From assembly GCA_004802725.1 (NCBI GenBank), contig SGPM01000019.1, positions 62,001-126,000 on the forward strand: a stretch of 64,000 bases of DNA. The letters are read 5' to 3'. The position numbers and the translations under genes were made by a program. This DNA is from Antrodiella citrinella (lineage: Eukaryota; Basidiomycota; Agaricomycetes; Polyporales; Steccherinaceae). Shown piece by piece: positions 45,147 through 57,037 of this stretch. A model generated the notes under the pieces. That model saw only the letters and a list, made by a program, of their open reading frames with translations, had not been told where the DNA came from and made no database searches. The stretch's first letter is position 1. Each line of letters starts with the position of its first letter.

Positions 45147-47031
45147 ATGTTCCCCAGAGCTGCTCTCCTTGTTACCGTCCTCGCTGCGCTTCCAGCGACG
45201 TACGCCTTCTGGATCTTTGGTGGAACTCAACCACTTGTCACTACCAGGTACGTTCATAGGTTGACCTCCCGTCCACGTCGCTCACCTGTCATCCAGGCTC
45301 GATTCCATCGTCAGCCCTGGAATTGTCAGCACGCACGTTCATTCCGTACGTTGGTATACAACGGTGGCGTAATATTCTCGCTAATTGACTGTCACCCATC
45401 AGGTTGTGGGCGGGAGCCGATTCCAGGCTAGCTACGACTACAATGATCTGTCCAGCAGCCAGTGCTCAACCATCAGCGTTCAAGAGGATAGAAGCAACTA
45501 CTGGGCGGTGAGCTGCGTACGCATCGGGGTCACATGCATGGAGACTGAATTCTGCTTTGTGAACAGCCGCAATTGTACTATCATGACCAGAATGCTAACA
45601 CCTTCACACCTATACGTACGAACTATTATTTCATCGGTTAATTTGTGCTGACATCGTGATTATGCATAGCGACAAGTTTCAATATATACTATCTCCAGCG
45701 CCCAGGCCCCGCGAATGAGAGAGTTCAGGCTTTCCCGACGGGACTAAGGGTAATGACATACAATTGGGTTTGAGGACAACTCAACTGAACGTTGTTGCTA
45801 ATTTCTAGATGTTGGCCGGCAACCCACTCAGACGTACGAACAATGCATCAAACTTTGAGGACCAAGCCATTTCCTTCCATTGCTTGGGTCAGTTGGAATC
45901 GTTACAATTTTGACTACCGGCTGACATTTCCAAAACAGACTCTCAGGATCACACTGGCGATCCCGCCTGGGGTGTGTTGCCTTCCTCTCACTCAAGCTTC
46001 ATTTTTGTCGCTCATTAGGGTTTGCTGTCACCTAGATGAACGTCCAGACTTCTTCCAGCACCAGTGTCCGGATGCCATGCGCGCACAAGTCTTCTTCCCG
46101 ACCTGCTGGGACGGCAATAACCTCGACAGCGCCGATCATAAATCGCACATGGCCTATCCTATTCAGAACTACAACGGCGGAGATTGTCCCGCCTCTCATC
46201 CGGTCCACCTCGTCAGTCTGTTCTACGAAATGTTCGTCAGCGTAGACCAGTTCCCGTACGCCCCCGGAAATTGGGTGTTTTCCTTCGGAGACACTACCGG
46301 CCTCGGAATGCATGCCGACTTCCAAGACGGATGGACCGACAAGGGACTTCTCCAAACTGCTCTCGATCAATGCACTGAAGCGAATGGCGCGGATGGGGAT
46401 GTCTCTGGTATGTCAAACGATACTTGATCTTCAGCACAGTCTACTAACGATGATTTTGTTCGACAGCCTGCACCGTGCTCCAGCCGTACATAAATCGAGA
46501 TTTCGCCACTGCCTGCAAGCCCGAGATGACTATCCCGAACGAGAATGTCGGCTTCACCGGCACACTGAACTCTCTCCCCGGTTGTAACCTCATCTGGTCT
46601 GACACAAGCCCCAAGCCTACGTGCAACCCGAACCCGCCAACCCCCGGCTTCGTTTCCGTCAAGACACCCTTACCGAGCGGATGGGCGGAAGTCGGATGCA
46701 CGGTTGAGGGTACCAACGGTCGCGCGTTGACTGGGGCTTCCACCACCTCTCCCACGATGACGAAGGCCGAGTGCGCCAACTTCTGTGCCGCTGACGGGTT
46801 CCCGTATGCCGGCGTGGAGTATGGTGATGAGTGCTATTGCGGCCAGTCGTTCAGCAATGGCGCTAGCAGCAACACTGTGGGCTGGCAAGAGTGCTCTACA
46901 ACTTGCGCTGGAAACCGTGAGTTTTCTACTCCGAATCATGCAGGACAATATTTTGACAAGCCCTATCTCCAGCTAACGAGGATTGCGGTGGTCCTAACAG
47001 GCTCACCCTGCTTTACAATCCTAGCGTCTAA
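45147..47031 (+). CDS. Secreted DUF1996-WSC domain protein
   Basis: Ten exons (45147..45247, 45297..45345, 45403..45507, 45567..45636, 45670..45749, 45809..45887, 45939..45971, 46036..46407, 46467..46916, 46973..47031) encode about 465 residues. An N-terminal signal peptide (RAALLVTVLAALPATYA) precedes DUF1996, with VVGGSRFQASYDYNDLSSSQ, CPDAMRAQVFFPTCWDG, DSADHKSHMAYPIQN and FSFGDTTGLGMHADFQDGWT. A Cys-rich WSC domain follows (EVGCTVEGTNGRALTGAS, CANFCAADGFPYAGVEYGDE, CYCGQSF) and ends CAGNPNEDCGGPNRLTLLYN. WSC domains bind polysaccharides; DUF1996 has no settled activity, so a cell-wall or plant-wall role is inference. Every joint restores a conserved block and total length is an exact codon multiple. 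Confidence 0.93.
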
Positions 47032-47495
47032 TGGTTTCTGCGCTCTATGGTTGAGAAAGTAGTCTAGCTTGAACGAAACAGTCTCTTCGTGTCTCTGAAT
47101 AGTAGGAAGGCTTGTATATATGTATGTCGTGGCAGTGATCAGTAGCATGATGTATGTGTTCGAAACATGTCATGATATAACCCAGTGGCCGCATGACGAC
47201 CTGGAACAATTCATTGGGTTATCACAGATACAATGAATGCATGGAGAAATACATATGTTTGAGACGACCAGCGAAAAGACACGTGCGACAACAGGATTTC
47301 CACAGCAAAAACAGAGCGAAGGACTCTCTAGGCATGATGCATGACAATCGACATAGCGGAATGAAATAATGAAAGAACTGCGAAGGCAATTGGGTCACAG
47401 TACCGAAACTAGAGCTGACCATCCATGAGCCGTCGAGAATCCGAAAACAGGTATGTATGCATGAGTAATAGAGTCCGTGGTGAAATGCGAATGAT
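47032..47495. other. Convergent 3' intergenic region
   Basis: 464 bp between the DUF1996-WSC gene and the RING/RRM gene. Nothing recognised. Confidence 0.4.
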
Positions 47496-50188
47496 TCAGG
47501 TGAGTTTCGACAAACGTTGAGCCAGCGCTTCCACGAGATGCGGCTCAACCCCGAACTCCTTTGCGAGGTTGCCGTAAGGGGATGCATTGCGCATCATTGG
47601 GATGTTGGTTCTGGAACTGGGTCGGAAGGGTTCGATGGTGGATCTCGCCGAATCTGGAGTGCGAGAGGCAGTGCGAGTGCTGGCAGGAGACGAGTTGGAG
47701 TTGGATTGAGGAAGAGCTGCTTCAAGGATATCAGATAGTTTGCTCATTTGCTCCGATGTGAAAGCTGAGTAGTGGTGTTAGCGATGTAAACAGTCATGAT
47801 CTACAAGAACGAACCGTGGCAATCCATGGCAGCGCGGACAAGCTGTGCGAGTAATCCAGTCCAGTCCGAGAAGGGATTCTCCTCAACATGGGCTAACAAG
47901 ACCTGAACAGCAGCTGAAAAGATCCATGAGTATATCGTGTATCAGACGAAAGCAACGGCATTACCGAAAGTAACATCTGCAATATCAAGTTCAGAAGGGT
48001 GTCATGTAGGCTATATGGCTACGAGAACTCACCATAAAGGGTATCGCGAAGGGAACCAGACCAGAAGACTCTGCTGTCATCATCGGTGGGGAATTTGGAT
48101 AAAATACTCATAAGCGAATGGAATGGAAGGGAAGGGACTTTCAGGAAATGGCTCTGGAAAGGACGGTGAGCGGCGCGACTTTGCAATATGAAAGAGTGAA
48201 CATACGTCGGGTGAACGAATGAGGTGCAACAACGACTTCAATTCTCCGTCGGAGATCAGACCTTGCTGCAACGTGGAAATAACATGCTCGTTGCTCAGGC
48301 CAGCGAGCGAAGGGCGAGCTCCGTCAAAGTTGCCTTGCCAGGATGGGAACAGCTGTCAAAAATCGTCAACACTGACGACGTGTCAAGAGAAACAGAGACA
48401 CGGACTGCGCGCATGAGTTCTTCTTGATTGCTTCTAGTCACGGTGACACCCCGGGCACGTTTGCCGCGACCGAGCACAGAGTTCTGCGAGCTCCTTAGAG
48501 CAGCCTTGGCAGCCTCCTGATTTGCCATCTCGACAAAGGCATGACTGAGGGTCTTGCCTTTACGGTCCAGTAACACATGCACGCGTTCGACGGGATGTTT
48601 AAGCCACACAATAATAGCAGGAGGAGTGATGTCCTAATCATCGTATGAGAAAATTGAGAGTAGCAAAGGTACTGGTGCACGTACCCAAGGAACATTGTCA
48701 ATACGCAGGACCACATGTTCATCTGGTTTAGTCGACTTCGTATCTGTACGTGCTCCAGCCACTGGCGTTGAGGCACCCTGGGCACGATCCACGAAGTCTT
48801 CAAAGGAGCCTTCCAAAATGCCGGAAGCAAAGGTGAAGTCGTTGTATGCGCCATGTGGCATTTCCATCGGGGGAGGTGCTGGGTTAGAGGTGCCACTGCT
48901 GGGGCCTTTGTAGTTCTGTAACTTGAAATCGTCCACTTTGACATTGCAGACCGCGCATTCCATATCCTTCTCCCCGACAATGTTAAGGGCGCTGGTAAGG
49001 CAGGCCGAGCACAAGGGATGGGAACACGGATTCAACAATGCGAGGGCGCCATTGGAAAGTCCGCATACAGAACACGAAAGCACTGGCTCGGGTGGCGGCG
49101 GAGGCACATGGTCGAAGTGTGAGACTGCATCGTAGTAAGAGAACTCGTCTGAGAGGCCTGAAATATTGGAGAAGTTGAAAGAATCGCTGAGGTGGAGGGG
49201 CAGTGTCCGTGACTGGATGCAACCAGGTGTGGGAGGAGAAAACGCAGGGGGATAGGGGGCGAATTCGTCTTCGTCAATATCACATAGGTCAGACGCCTGC
49301 TAATCATGTGGATGAGATCTGATGCTGCTGTCAGGAAGGGACATGTCACTCACTTGACCGAAAGGAGGACGTCTGCGTGTCTGAGCAGGATCGGTGACAG
49401 TGCCTCTGAGACGATACTTATTCAGGACATCGGGCTTCGGTGGCGGAGTGTTGAGGAATCCAGAGGAGAGAGAAAAACTTTGACCAAGAGGAACTCTACC
49501 AGGGGTGGAAAGTTGCGTAGGATTCGGAATCTGAGAAAGAGGACCAATCGGTGCCTGCGACAGCGCCCGCGCTCGGCGCTGGGTAGAGGTAGACAGGTAT
49601 GGGGCGGGTAGAAGGGCTACTCATTGATCAACCAAACCGTTTCCATACCAAACACAACTGACACTCACGCTTATCGCTTGCAAAGAAACTCATCGAATCC
49701 AGTTCACCTTGTTCGTCGTCTGTTCGTTGAAAGAACATGCATACATGAGCAAAACCGAACCGTTGAAAGGGAGCGCCACACAACTCACCCTCATCGTCAG
49801 CGAAGTGCGACTCTCCCGAAGTGACTCGGATGCCATTTTCATTTGCTCGTGTCCTCCAGTTCTCCGCAATGTCAGCGAGGCTCTTCTTGCTGCTCTTGCC
49901 TTGGAAGCTGACATCGGGTGTCAACGAGAGGCTCAGGCGGCGAGCGGCAGACGCCGGCGTTACGAGAGTCGACCCATTGGATGACGAGACAGAACGCAGG
50001 CTGAGAGGCGTGTACGGCGTAGAAAGACTCGTGATAGGCGTGTAAGGCGATTGCGCATGGCGGACACTTGCTCGTTGGTTGGTTCGCTGGGGTGTTGCTG
50101 GAGGATTGCGTTCTGACTTGCGAATGACTGCTGGAGACGTGGGAGCTGAGGCAGGAATTGCGGGGTACGAAAAGGAATGTTTTGCCAT
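47496..50188 (-). CDS. RING-finger and RRM domain protein
   Basis: About ten exons from ATG 50188 to stop 47496; exon 1 is 50188..49789. The N-terminal third is Ser/Pro/Thr-rich (SPYTPITSLSTPYTPLSLRS). A C3HC4-type RING follows: CSVCGLSNGALALLNPCSHP, LCSACL and CAVCNVKV. About 90 residues later lies an RRM-like fold: VVLRIDNVPWDITPPAIIVW, then VLLDRKGKTLSHAFVEMANQ, ending EAAKAALR. The C-terminus is helical (FTSEQMSKLSDILEAALPQ) and ends VEPHLVEALAQRLSKL. This could be an RNA-binding ubiquitin ligase; it is not a normal NOT4, which has an N-terminal C4C4 RING. No family name is certain. Exon joints are in phase throughout. Confidence 0.8.
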
Positions 50189-50943
50189 TATCGTTGAAAG
50201 AGTCGTTGAGGTCGCGTAAGGCGATGTTCTTGAGGTATTCGCCGTCGTCACCGCCGTCGTCGTCGAGAGTGAAGGTTGAATCAGATGTTTCAATGGCCAA
50301 ATATTCCAGCGCCCTGACACGCGGACCGTGGGAACTTCCTTTCACGAACACGATCACCTGACCGCGTTCGCGTCGCATAGACGCCATTTACGGCCGCTGG
50401 CGAAGTACTTATGTAATCATTCTACATTCTGTGCTGTCGCACTGGCAGCTTTGGTGGCATACCGTACCGCTGACATTGACAGTGTCCGTCGCATTGCTAG
50501 TAGCGACTGTGTCACAAATCTCAATAGCAACTATGATGCAGAGAAAATCTTTAACCGTGCAGTAATCTTTCTTTTTCATCTTGGCCGAGCTTTCTGACAC
50601 AGTCGACCAGTACAGCTTGCCCCAATATAATTGGTACGGGTGCGCTGTGGCACTTCGAGTTATTCTTCATGCCATGGTATAGACAATCGCCAGAGCACCT
50701 GCCTCAAGGGGGACTTCTGCCTTTCCGCGACGGGATGTCGGGATGGTGAATGTCGGGAGGCGGCGCGGATGCAGGCGCACCGAGCAACTGCAGCATGCGA
50801 TCCATCCGCTCCGCCCGAGCCTCCCATTCCGAAATGACATAAAATCGCGAGAAATTCACCAGTTACTCAAACACATCTGCCCTTCACCCTCAACACTTCT
50901 CCTACACCAACTTCACCAACTTACTCACTCTCAACCATCAACA
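50189..50943. other. Divergent region, RING/RRM gene / first kinase
   Basis: 755 bp. The last ~100 bp before the kinase ATG is rich in A and C and nearly free of G (CACCCTCAACACTTCTCCTA), a typical fungal leader. Open frames overlapping it on both strands have no motif. Confidence 0.45.
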
Positions 50944-52336
50944 ATGGTCTCTTGCCACGATGAAGAACCAGCTGCAGCCAACCTTCTTGGCTGCACCTTC
51001 GATGAAGGACGGATGAGATTCGTCAAACTCCTAGGAACCGGCTCCGGCGGTGTGGTGTTTTTAGCCACAGAGGAGACAGGCACTTCCTCACCAGCCTCAT
51101 ATGCGGTGAAGTGCATTGTCAAAGCACGATACGGCTCGAGCAAACATCAGAGTCAGTGGCGCGAAATCGACAACCACAGAGCAGTGTCCTCACATCCAAA
51201 CGTCGTGACCCTTCATCGGATCGTCGAAGAGGCTCACTTCCTCTTCCTCGTCATGGATTACTGCCCTGGTGGCGACCTCTTCAGCTTCCTCGTCGATGGG
51301 AAGACATTCTCTGGCGACGTCGCTCGCATCAAGAACATCTTCGGACAGTTGATCGACGCGCTAGCAGCCTGCCACAAAGCTGGCATTTACCATCGAGATG
51401 TGAAGCCAGAGAACGTACTTTGCAACGCAGACTGCACCAAAGTATACTTGGCTGACTTTGGGTTGTCTACGACAACCGCATACAGTCAGAATTTTGCCGT
51501 AGGCAGCTTCTCCTACATGAGCCCAGGTAAGTACACATACTCATCTTCGTTGCAGAGTTCATGCTAACGTTCATGTAGAATGCATCCATTACGATGTGAA
51601 GTCAGATTGTTACTCTTCTCGCCGTAACGACATATGGGCATTGGGGCCCATCCTCACCATCATGATATCGGGACGCAATCCATGGATGGTCGCAGTCGCC
51701 GCGGACGACTCCTTTGTCGCCTACCTCCGGGACCCGCACTTCCTGCACAAGATGTTGCCGATATCCGAAGGTGCCAACCTCATCCTACGCCACATATTCA
51801 CCAGGAAGGAGAAGAATCGTATCTCGCTCGAGTACCTGCGACAACTGGTGCTTCAACTTGACACCTTCTTCATGACGCCGGACGAAATTGCACGTGCACA
51901 TCCATGCGTTCAAGAAATTGCCGAGACCTACTTCCGCAAGTCTCAGCGTCAGCTCGTTTATCACGACACCAACACGTCCTATGGTGCGGAGCTGGATGAG
52001 ATGGATGGACGGCGCGTCATCCCACATGTGCGCAAGCTCGCGGATGAGGTCGGCTCTCTATCTAAGGTTCCACTGGAGTCTCCGAAGAACCCTCATTCCG
52101 AGATCCAAGAAATCCTCCGTTCTCAGGACACCAACCCGACAAGCGTCCCATCGGATGGTTCGAACGGATCGGACGTATCCGCTCCTCAGCTTCCCGCCCT
52201 ACCAGCGAAGATTTACCTTCCACCACGGCACCAGCGGGGTAACAACAGAACTCCGGCCGCAGTCTCTTGCGCTCTGGATCACATAGAAGGGAGCTCGGGT
52301 CGGATAAGAAGACCAGTCGAGCGTGTGGTAGAGTAG
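50944..52336 (+). CDS. Ran1/Pat1-like Ser/Thr protein kinase, copy 1
   Basis: Two exons (50944..51526, 51579..52336) encode about 446 residues. All kinase landmarks are present: glycine loop GTGSGGVVFL (31-40), YAVK Lys56, Glu74, YHRDVKPEN (149-157), DFG (171-173) and SYMSPECI in place of APE. The FLVMDYCPGGDLFSFL hinge and WALGPILTIMISGRNPW resemble the fungal Ran1/Vhs1/Sks1 group, which links nutrient state to growth or meiosis. After the kinase core comes a poorly conserved Ser/Pro-rich tail. The single intron splits SYMSPG|ECIH. The neighbour at 52900 has the same intron position and similar sequence, so the two arose by tandem duplication. Confidence 0.92.
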
Positions 52337-52757
52337 CTACTCGGACGTCATCCCAGATGTGTCTTCGATGACTCGATCATATATATCTTTTCCTGGACCT
52401 ATACTCTAGAGAGTGAATCTTTCTCGTTCTGTCCTGGATCCTGGGCTTAACAAACTTACGGTTAGTGATTTGTATCAGACACAATTGAGAATTTTGATTC
52501 AGACTGCTTGTCCGGATAGGCGTTTTTTGCGCTCCAGTGTGGCCGCTGACGGCGTGCGGTCGCGGTATCGAGGACCGTGGACTACACACATCCGTCCGCG
52601 CCATCCGCATCCGTCCCATCGAAGGCGCGAGTGAAGGCCCGTCCTGCACCTCACACCCGTCCTACACTGCCCCTTCCGAAATGTATAAGAAGGCCACAAG
52701 TTTACTGAAGCGTTCCCCCATAACTTGTCCTCGAACACCCACCTTGGACATACCCCA
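52337..52757. other. Intergenic region between the two kinases
   Basis: About 420 bp, 3' flank of copy 1 and promoter of copy 2. No coding sequence is recognised. Confidence 0.45.
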
Positions 52758-52899
52758 GTGCTTTGATAGCACCACCACTACTAGTCTTCGTCATCCTCCA
52801 GTGCTTTGATAGCACCACTACTACTGGTCTTCATCATCCTCTAGTGCTTTGACAGCACCACCCACATACTCTCCACCGTCTCCGTGCTTTGACAACACC
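52758..52899 (+). repeat. Four phased hairpin repeats in the 5' leader of kinase copy 2
   Basis: GTGCTTTGATAGCACCAC starts at 52758 and 52801, GTGCTTTGACAGCACCAC at 52844 and GTGCTTTGACAACACCAT at 52884. Spacing is 43, 43 and 40 bp. In the first three units GTGCT can pair with AGCAC, giving a small stem-loop; the fourth is degenerate and its last bases form the start codon at 52900. The spacers are CT/AC-rich and similar to each other (CTTCGTCATCCTCCA, CTTCATCATCCTCTA). Confidence 0.85.
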
Positions 52900-54320
52900 A
52901 TGTCTACTGTCATCCCTCCTGCCATCCCCGACTTCACCGGTCAGGTGATCGACGGTCGTCTTCAACTGCTCGAAGTCATTGGCGAGGGCGCACACGGAGT
53001 TGTGTACCGCGCTGTCGAAGTGCCTCCTGCTGGATCTTCCCCGTCGCCTAATCCTACGGTGTACGCAGTGAAGGTCCAGTACAGAGGAGGTCGCTCGACG
53101 CGCAAGGGCCAAGCCCAGGCCCGGGAGATCGTCACGCATATGATTGCGTCCGATCATCCCAACGTCCTCACGCTCCACGGAGTCATCGAAGACGACCAGT
53201 TCGTCTTTCTCGTCACGGACTATTGCCCTGGTGGCGATTTGTTCACCGTGATGATCGAGCAAAAGAAATATGCTCGAGATGACTACATAGCGAAGAAGAT
53301 CTTTCTCCAGATCTTGGACGCTGTGGAGTCGTGCCACGCCAAAGGCATCTACCATCGGGATCTCAAACCCGATAACATCTTCCTTAACGCAGATGCCACT
53401 GAGATTTATCTCGGTGACTTCGGTCTTGCGACCGACGTTAAAAGATGTCATGCCCATGGTTGTGGTAGCGCGCCCTATATGAGCCCAGGTATGTTATCCC
53501 ATTACTCTCATCTTCGAGTATATTGCTTACTTCCTACGCAGAGTGCATCGGCCTAGATTTCAACTTTGGGCCATACTCTCCCAAAAGGGCCGATATCTGG
53601 GCTCTTGGGGTCATCCTCACAAATCTCATCACCGGTCGCAACCCTTGGACACATGCGATCGTTGATGATGGCCTCTTCTCGAGATATTTGGCAGACTCCG
53701 ACTTCATTCGGAAGGTCCTGCCCATCTCGAAGGGAGCGAACGAGATTCTCAAGCGAGTCTTCTCGTTCAATCCCTACACGCGCATCAGCATCGCTGAGCT
53801 GCGTGAGGCCATTACGGAGCTCGACACCTTCTTCATGTCTGAAGAAGAGATCGCCGGCTCCAATGAGCTCGTGAAGGGTGCAGCTGCATACTACTTCACG
53901 CGCTCCCCTTCCGAGACTTCAGCGGATGTCGAGCGTGTGGAACAGGCTGACGGAGCCACAGGCTATCCCAATATCCTCCCCGAGGATGCCTACGCCTTCG
54001 TCAGTCCTGATTCCAATGTCGCTCCACCATCTCCTCCCGCCCTCCTGTCCGCGAGCCGCATATTTACTATCGGCTCTGCGAGTGATGACTCCTCGTCATC
54101 GTCATCCTCCGGCTCCCTCACAGGGAGTTCCGGGACAGAGAGTACCGGGCCTCACACACCCGAGGCTCATGCGGTGGATGATGCAGAGCTGCTGGCTCTC
54201 TCCAATTCCGAGACAGATGGATTTACACTCTCCCAGCGTATGGCAGAGCCAACGCAGAAGGGACCCACACCCATCCACTGTCTCGTACAAGGAATTGATG
54301 AGATCGTCTGCAGTTTCTAG
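52900..54320 (+). CDS. Ran1/Pat1-like Ser/Thr protein kinase, copy 2
   Basis: Two exons (52900..53488, 53542..54320) encode about 455 residues. Landmarks: GEGAHGVVYR (28-37), YAVK Lys58, Glu76, YHRDLKPDN (151-159), DFG (173-175), PYMSPECI. FLVTDYCPGGDLFTVM and WALGVILTNLITGRNPW match copy 1. The intron interrupts the same point (PYMSPG|ECIG). The C-terminal tail differs: it is Ser-rich (SASDDSSSSSSSGSLTGSSG). The kinase core looks active. The unusual hairpin leader is specific to this copy. Role is inferred from the Ran1-like family only. Confidence 0.92.
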
Positions 54321-54558
54321 TAAAGTAGATCATACACATAAAACATTGGTGACGTTGCAAATCAGCGCACCACATAGAAATAGACAAATCAGAATGCATA
54401 ATAATTCCCAACTATTTGAGTGAAGCGACCATTGCGATCACTAGTGTCAAAACATGAATACAGAAGGTATGCGCCATAGTAAGTACGCGCCAAACGGGCC
54501 TGCGTGCGACCAATAAGATACGGTACAAAAGAGCATCAGTGAATGAAAGCGAAGCGTC

Positions 54559-56843
54559 CTATAAACTCTCTATAATCCGTCTTGTCTCTGCCACCTTCTC
54601 CTGAAACAATGCGATTTTCCGCTCTCCGTCCTCCTTGAACCGCTGATACTGGACCTCAATCTCGCGCCTGATATACTGTTCTATCGTCATGGCGCTCTCG
54701 TCCTCTGTGAGATAGGACAGCTTCTCCGTCGGCATGTTAGCCAAGAACGGCATAACAGAATCAGGTAAATGAGACTCCGATGGCGCGGGCGGGTCAGGCT
54801 CTGGGGTAGCAGGGAGAAACTGTACGGTCTTCGACTTGGGAGTCGATGGACCGGTTGGTTGTGGCGCAGATGAGGATGAAGTAGCGGATGAAAAGGTGAC
54901 ACCATTTTGCAAGGACTGTGTAGTATAATTTATGGTTGGAACGTCGTCGTCGGTATCCATGGGTGCGCTCGAAGATTGTCTCGGTGGTGACATCAACATG
55001 GCAACCTCCATCTGCATCTTGGCCTTGCCCTTCTTGGCTTTGTTACTGCTGGCTACGGATTGGAGTGCTGGCGTGTTTTGTGCAGAGACCTCTCTCCGCG
55101 AGGAGGACTCAATGAGAGGTGAAGAGTGCTTTGGTGGGGAAGACTGGCCGATAGACTCCGCCAGGCCACTATCTCGGTCGTGATTTTCCAAAACTGCGTC
55201 GTGATCAGAGGTCTTCGTATCGTGTCGAGGAACCTCCTGCACTGCATCAACGTCCATCTGAAGTTCTGCTGTAGCGTAGCCGGCGTCATCGGACGTAGAA
55301 GAACTCTTGCGGGTTTTGGTCTGGCTCTTCTGTGCCACTGATTCTGGGGCAACTGTGGCGGGAGTGGGAGGTTTCTTCGAAGATGTAACCCTGGTCTTGG
55401 TGGGAGGCTGCTTGTAATCCTCGACTTCGACGTCGGATTGCAAGTTCGCTTTCGATCTCGTGCGAGTATGCTTCGTTGTGGAAGTGGACACAGGCTGCGT
55501 TTCTGTATCATCAGGTGCTTTCTTCTTCCTCGATGACGTCGTGGCTTTCTTGGCAGCTGGTGGTCGTCCTCTCTTGGGCTTAGCAGGCTCAGGTTCCGCT
55601 TCCACATCAGCCTCTCCCTCTCCCTCCTCGATATCGGCTTCCACCTTCTCCTCTTGAACGGATTCCATGTGTGCCTTACCTGTTGCCTTTCCCTTCCGCT
55701 TGGCCTTCGACACCTTCGTCCCAGTTTCACTTTCGCTACCTCCCACTTCCACGTCCTCATCTTCACTAGCCTCCGCCGTCTTCCCCTTCGCGCTCTTGCT
55801 CCGCGTAGCTCTACGAGGAGCGGTAGCGGTACCCGGCGCACTGGAAGATCCACTGGCAGTGGACTTCTTCCCCCTTGAGCCAACTGGTTTGCTCGGTTGT
55901 GCTACTGTCTCTTCCTCATCACTTCCCTCGGGATCTGCATCAACGACTGCACGAGGATTGATCTTTGATTGCGACGCGACACGAGATGGAGGTTTCGACG
56001 ATACTCTTGATGGCGGTTTGCTAGTGACCTTGGTTGTGGATGCGACAGAGGCGACAGAAGCGAAGAACGGGCAAGCGACGCGCGTGCGTTCTTCGCGCTT
56101 TCTGTGTTCATCCCTGTGAGATGTTATTTTACATCAATGGTGTCAGAGATAAACGAAACACGCTTACATCGGATCGTCGTCGTCGTCCCATCCACTCAGA
56201 GATATCCCGCAATAGAAACAAGTGGCCGTATCGTCTCCTGCGGTCTGCGGTGTATATACGAACCCAGCCTTTGCCATCTGCGCAGATAAACATGAGGCAA
56301 AGCAAACGATAATCTAGTGACCTCACAGTACCTTCTTAGAGTTTGCGCCATGTCCCCTGACCGAATCGTGAGGCCACGTCTGATGCATCGTGTATGTCTC
56401 CAGTCGGGCTTTCTCCATAGTTTTACTCGATGGTAAACGCGTCGCGCCGGTAAATGTATAGCTACAGCAGACTATAAGGTCTATCTGTATAATAGAAACC
56501 AGACCGGAAACGCGTACCTTCCATCTTCATTCATGTCTAACAGGAGACTACATCGGACCATGGCCCATGGACAAGTATTCGTGCATTTATCCCAGTGTGT
56601 CGAGAACGGATCGTCATCTTTGTCCCAGTCAGCAAGCTCCTTCTCACACATGAAGCAAGAGACATTATCGCGGTATTCTGTGGTAGGGTTGTAGTAAAAT
56701 CCTGCTTCAGCTAACGTGCTTGGTGTTGCCTTGAATGTTGCGGGGTGAGGCCATTTCAGAGAGCCGGATATTGATTTGTTGAGAGGTTTAGTCCGCTTTG
56801 ACGACTTTGAGAAAGATAATAGCCTGGCCTGTAGAGTGTCCAT
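54559..56843 (-). CDS. BIR1: Bir1/survivin-type protein with two BIR domains
   Basis: Four exons (56843..56518, 56461..56332, 56277..56168, 56113..54559) encode about 706 residues. BIR 1 has zinc ligands Cys63, Cys66, His83 and Cys91 (CFMCEKELADWDKDDDPF). BIR 2, built from three exons, keeps CFYCGISLSGWDDDDDPM, a His in DEHRKR and a final Cys in RVACPFF. A 450-residue acidic and Lys-rich region follows, with an AT-hook-like KPKRGRPPA. The C-terminal helix (IEQYIRREIEVQYQRFKEDG) resembles the part that binds INCENP/borealin partners. In yeasts Bir1 targets the chromosomal passenger complex to centromeres. The neighbour WAPL also acts on chromosome cohesion. Confidence 0.93.
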
Positions 56844-57037
56844 CGTCAAGAATAAGATTCGTAGCAAGTCGAAGTGGTTGGACCGTCGACGTGCATTAGA
56901 TTGGAAGTGAATGCATAGGATTTTCCCACGCTTAGTAACTGAACAAGGCTCGCGTTTCTCCCAGGTCAAGTAGCGCTAACTCTTGACCACTACCTTTCAC
57001 TTGCACGGAGTACATATCTTCTCCTTCCTTCTGGCAA
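56844..57037. promoter_or_regulatory. Shared 194-bp promoter of BIR1 and WAPL genes
   Basis: Only 194 bp separate the two start codons. It contains TTTTCCCACGC (near 56920) and GAGAAACGCGAGCC on the reverse strand (near 56953), both resembling G1/S (MBF/E2F-like) sites. Such sites are inferred, not tested. Confidence 0.5.

Noticed and set aside
49872..50387. Reverse open frame of 171 codons at the RING/RRM gene start
   Set aside because: It overlaps the first exon of the RING/RRM gene in a different frame; the RING/RRM frame splices onward in phase, this one does not.
55053..55883. Arg/Pro-rich reverse frame of 276 codons within BIR1
   Set aside because: Same strand but other frame of the long BIR1 last exon; it has no conserved motif and reflects the repetitive Lys/Glu/Ser codons of the real frame.
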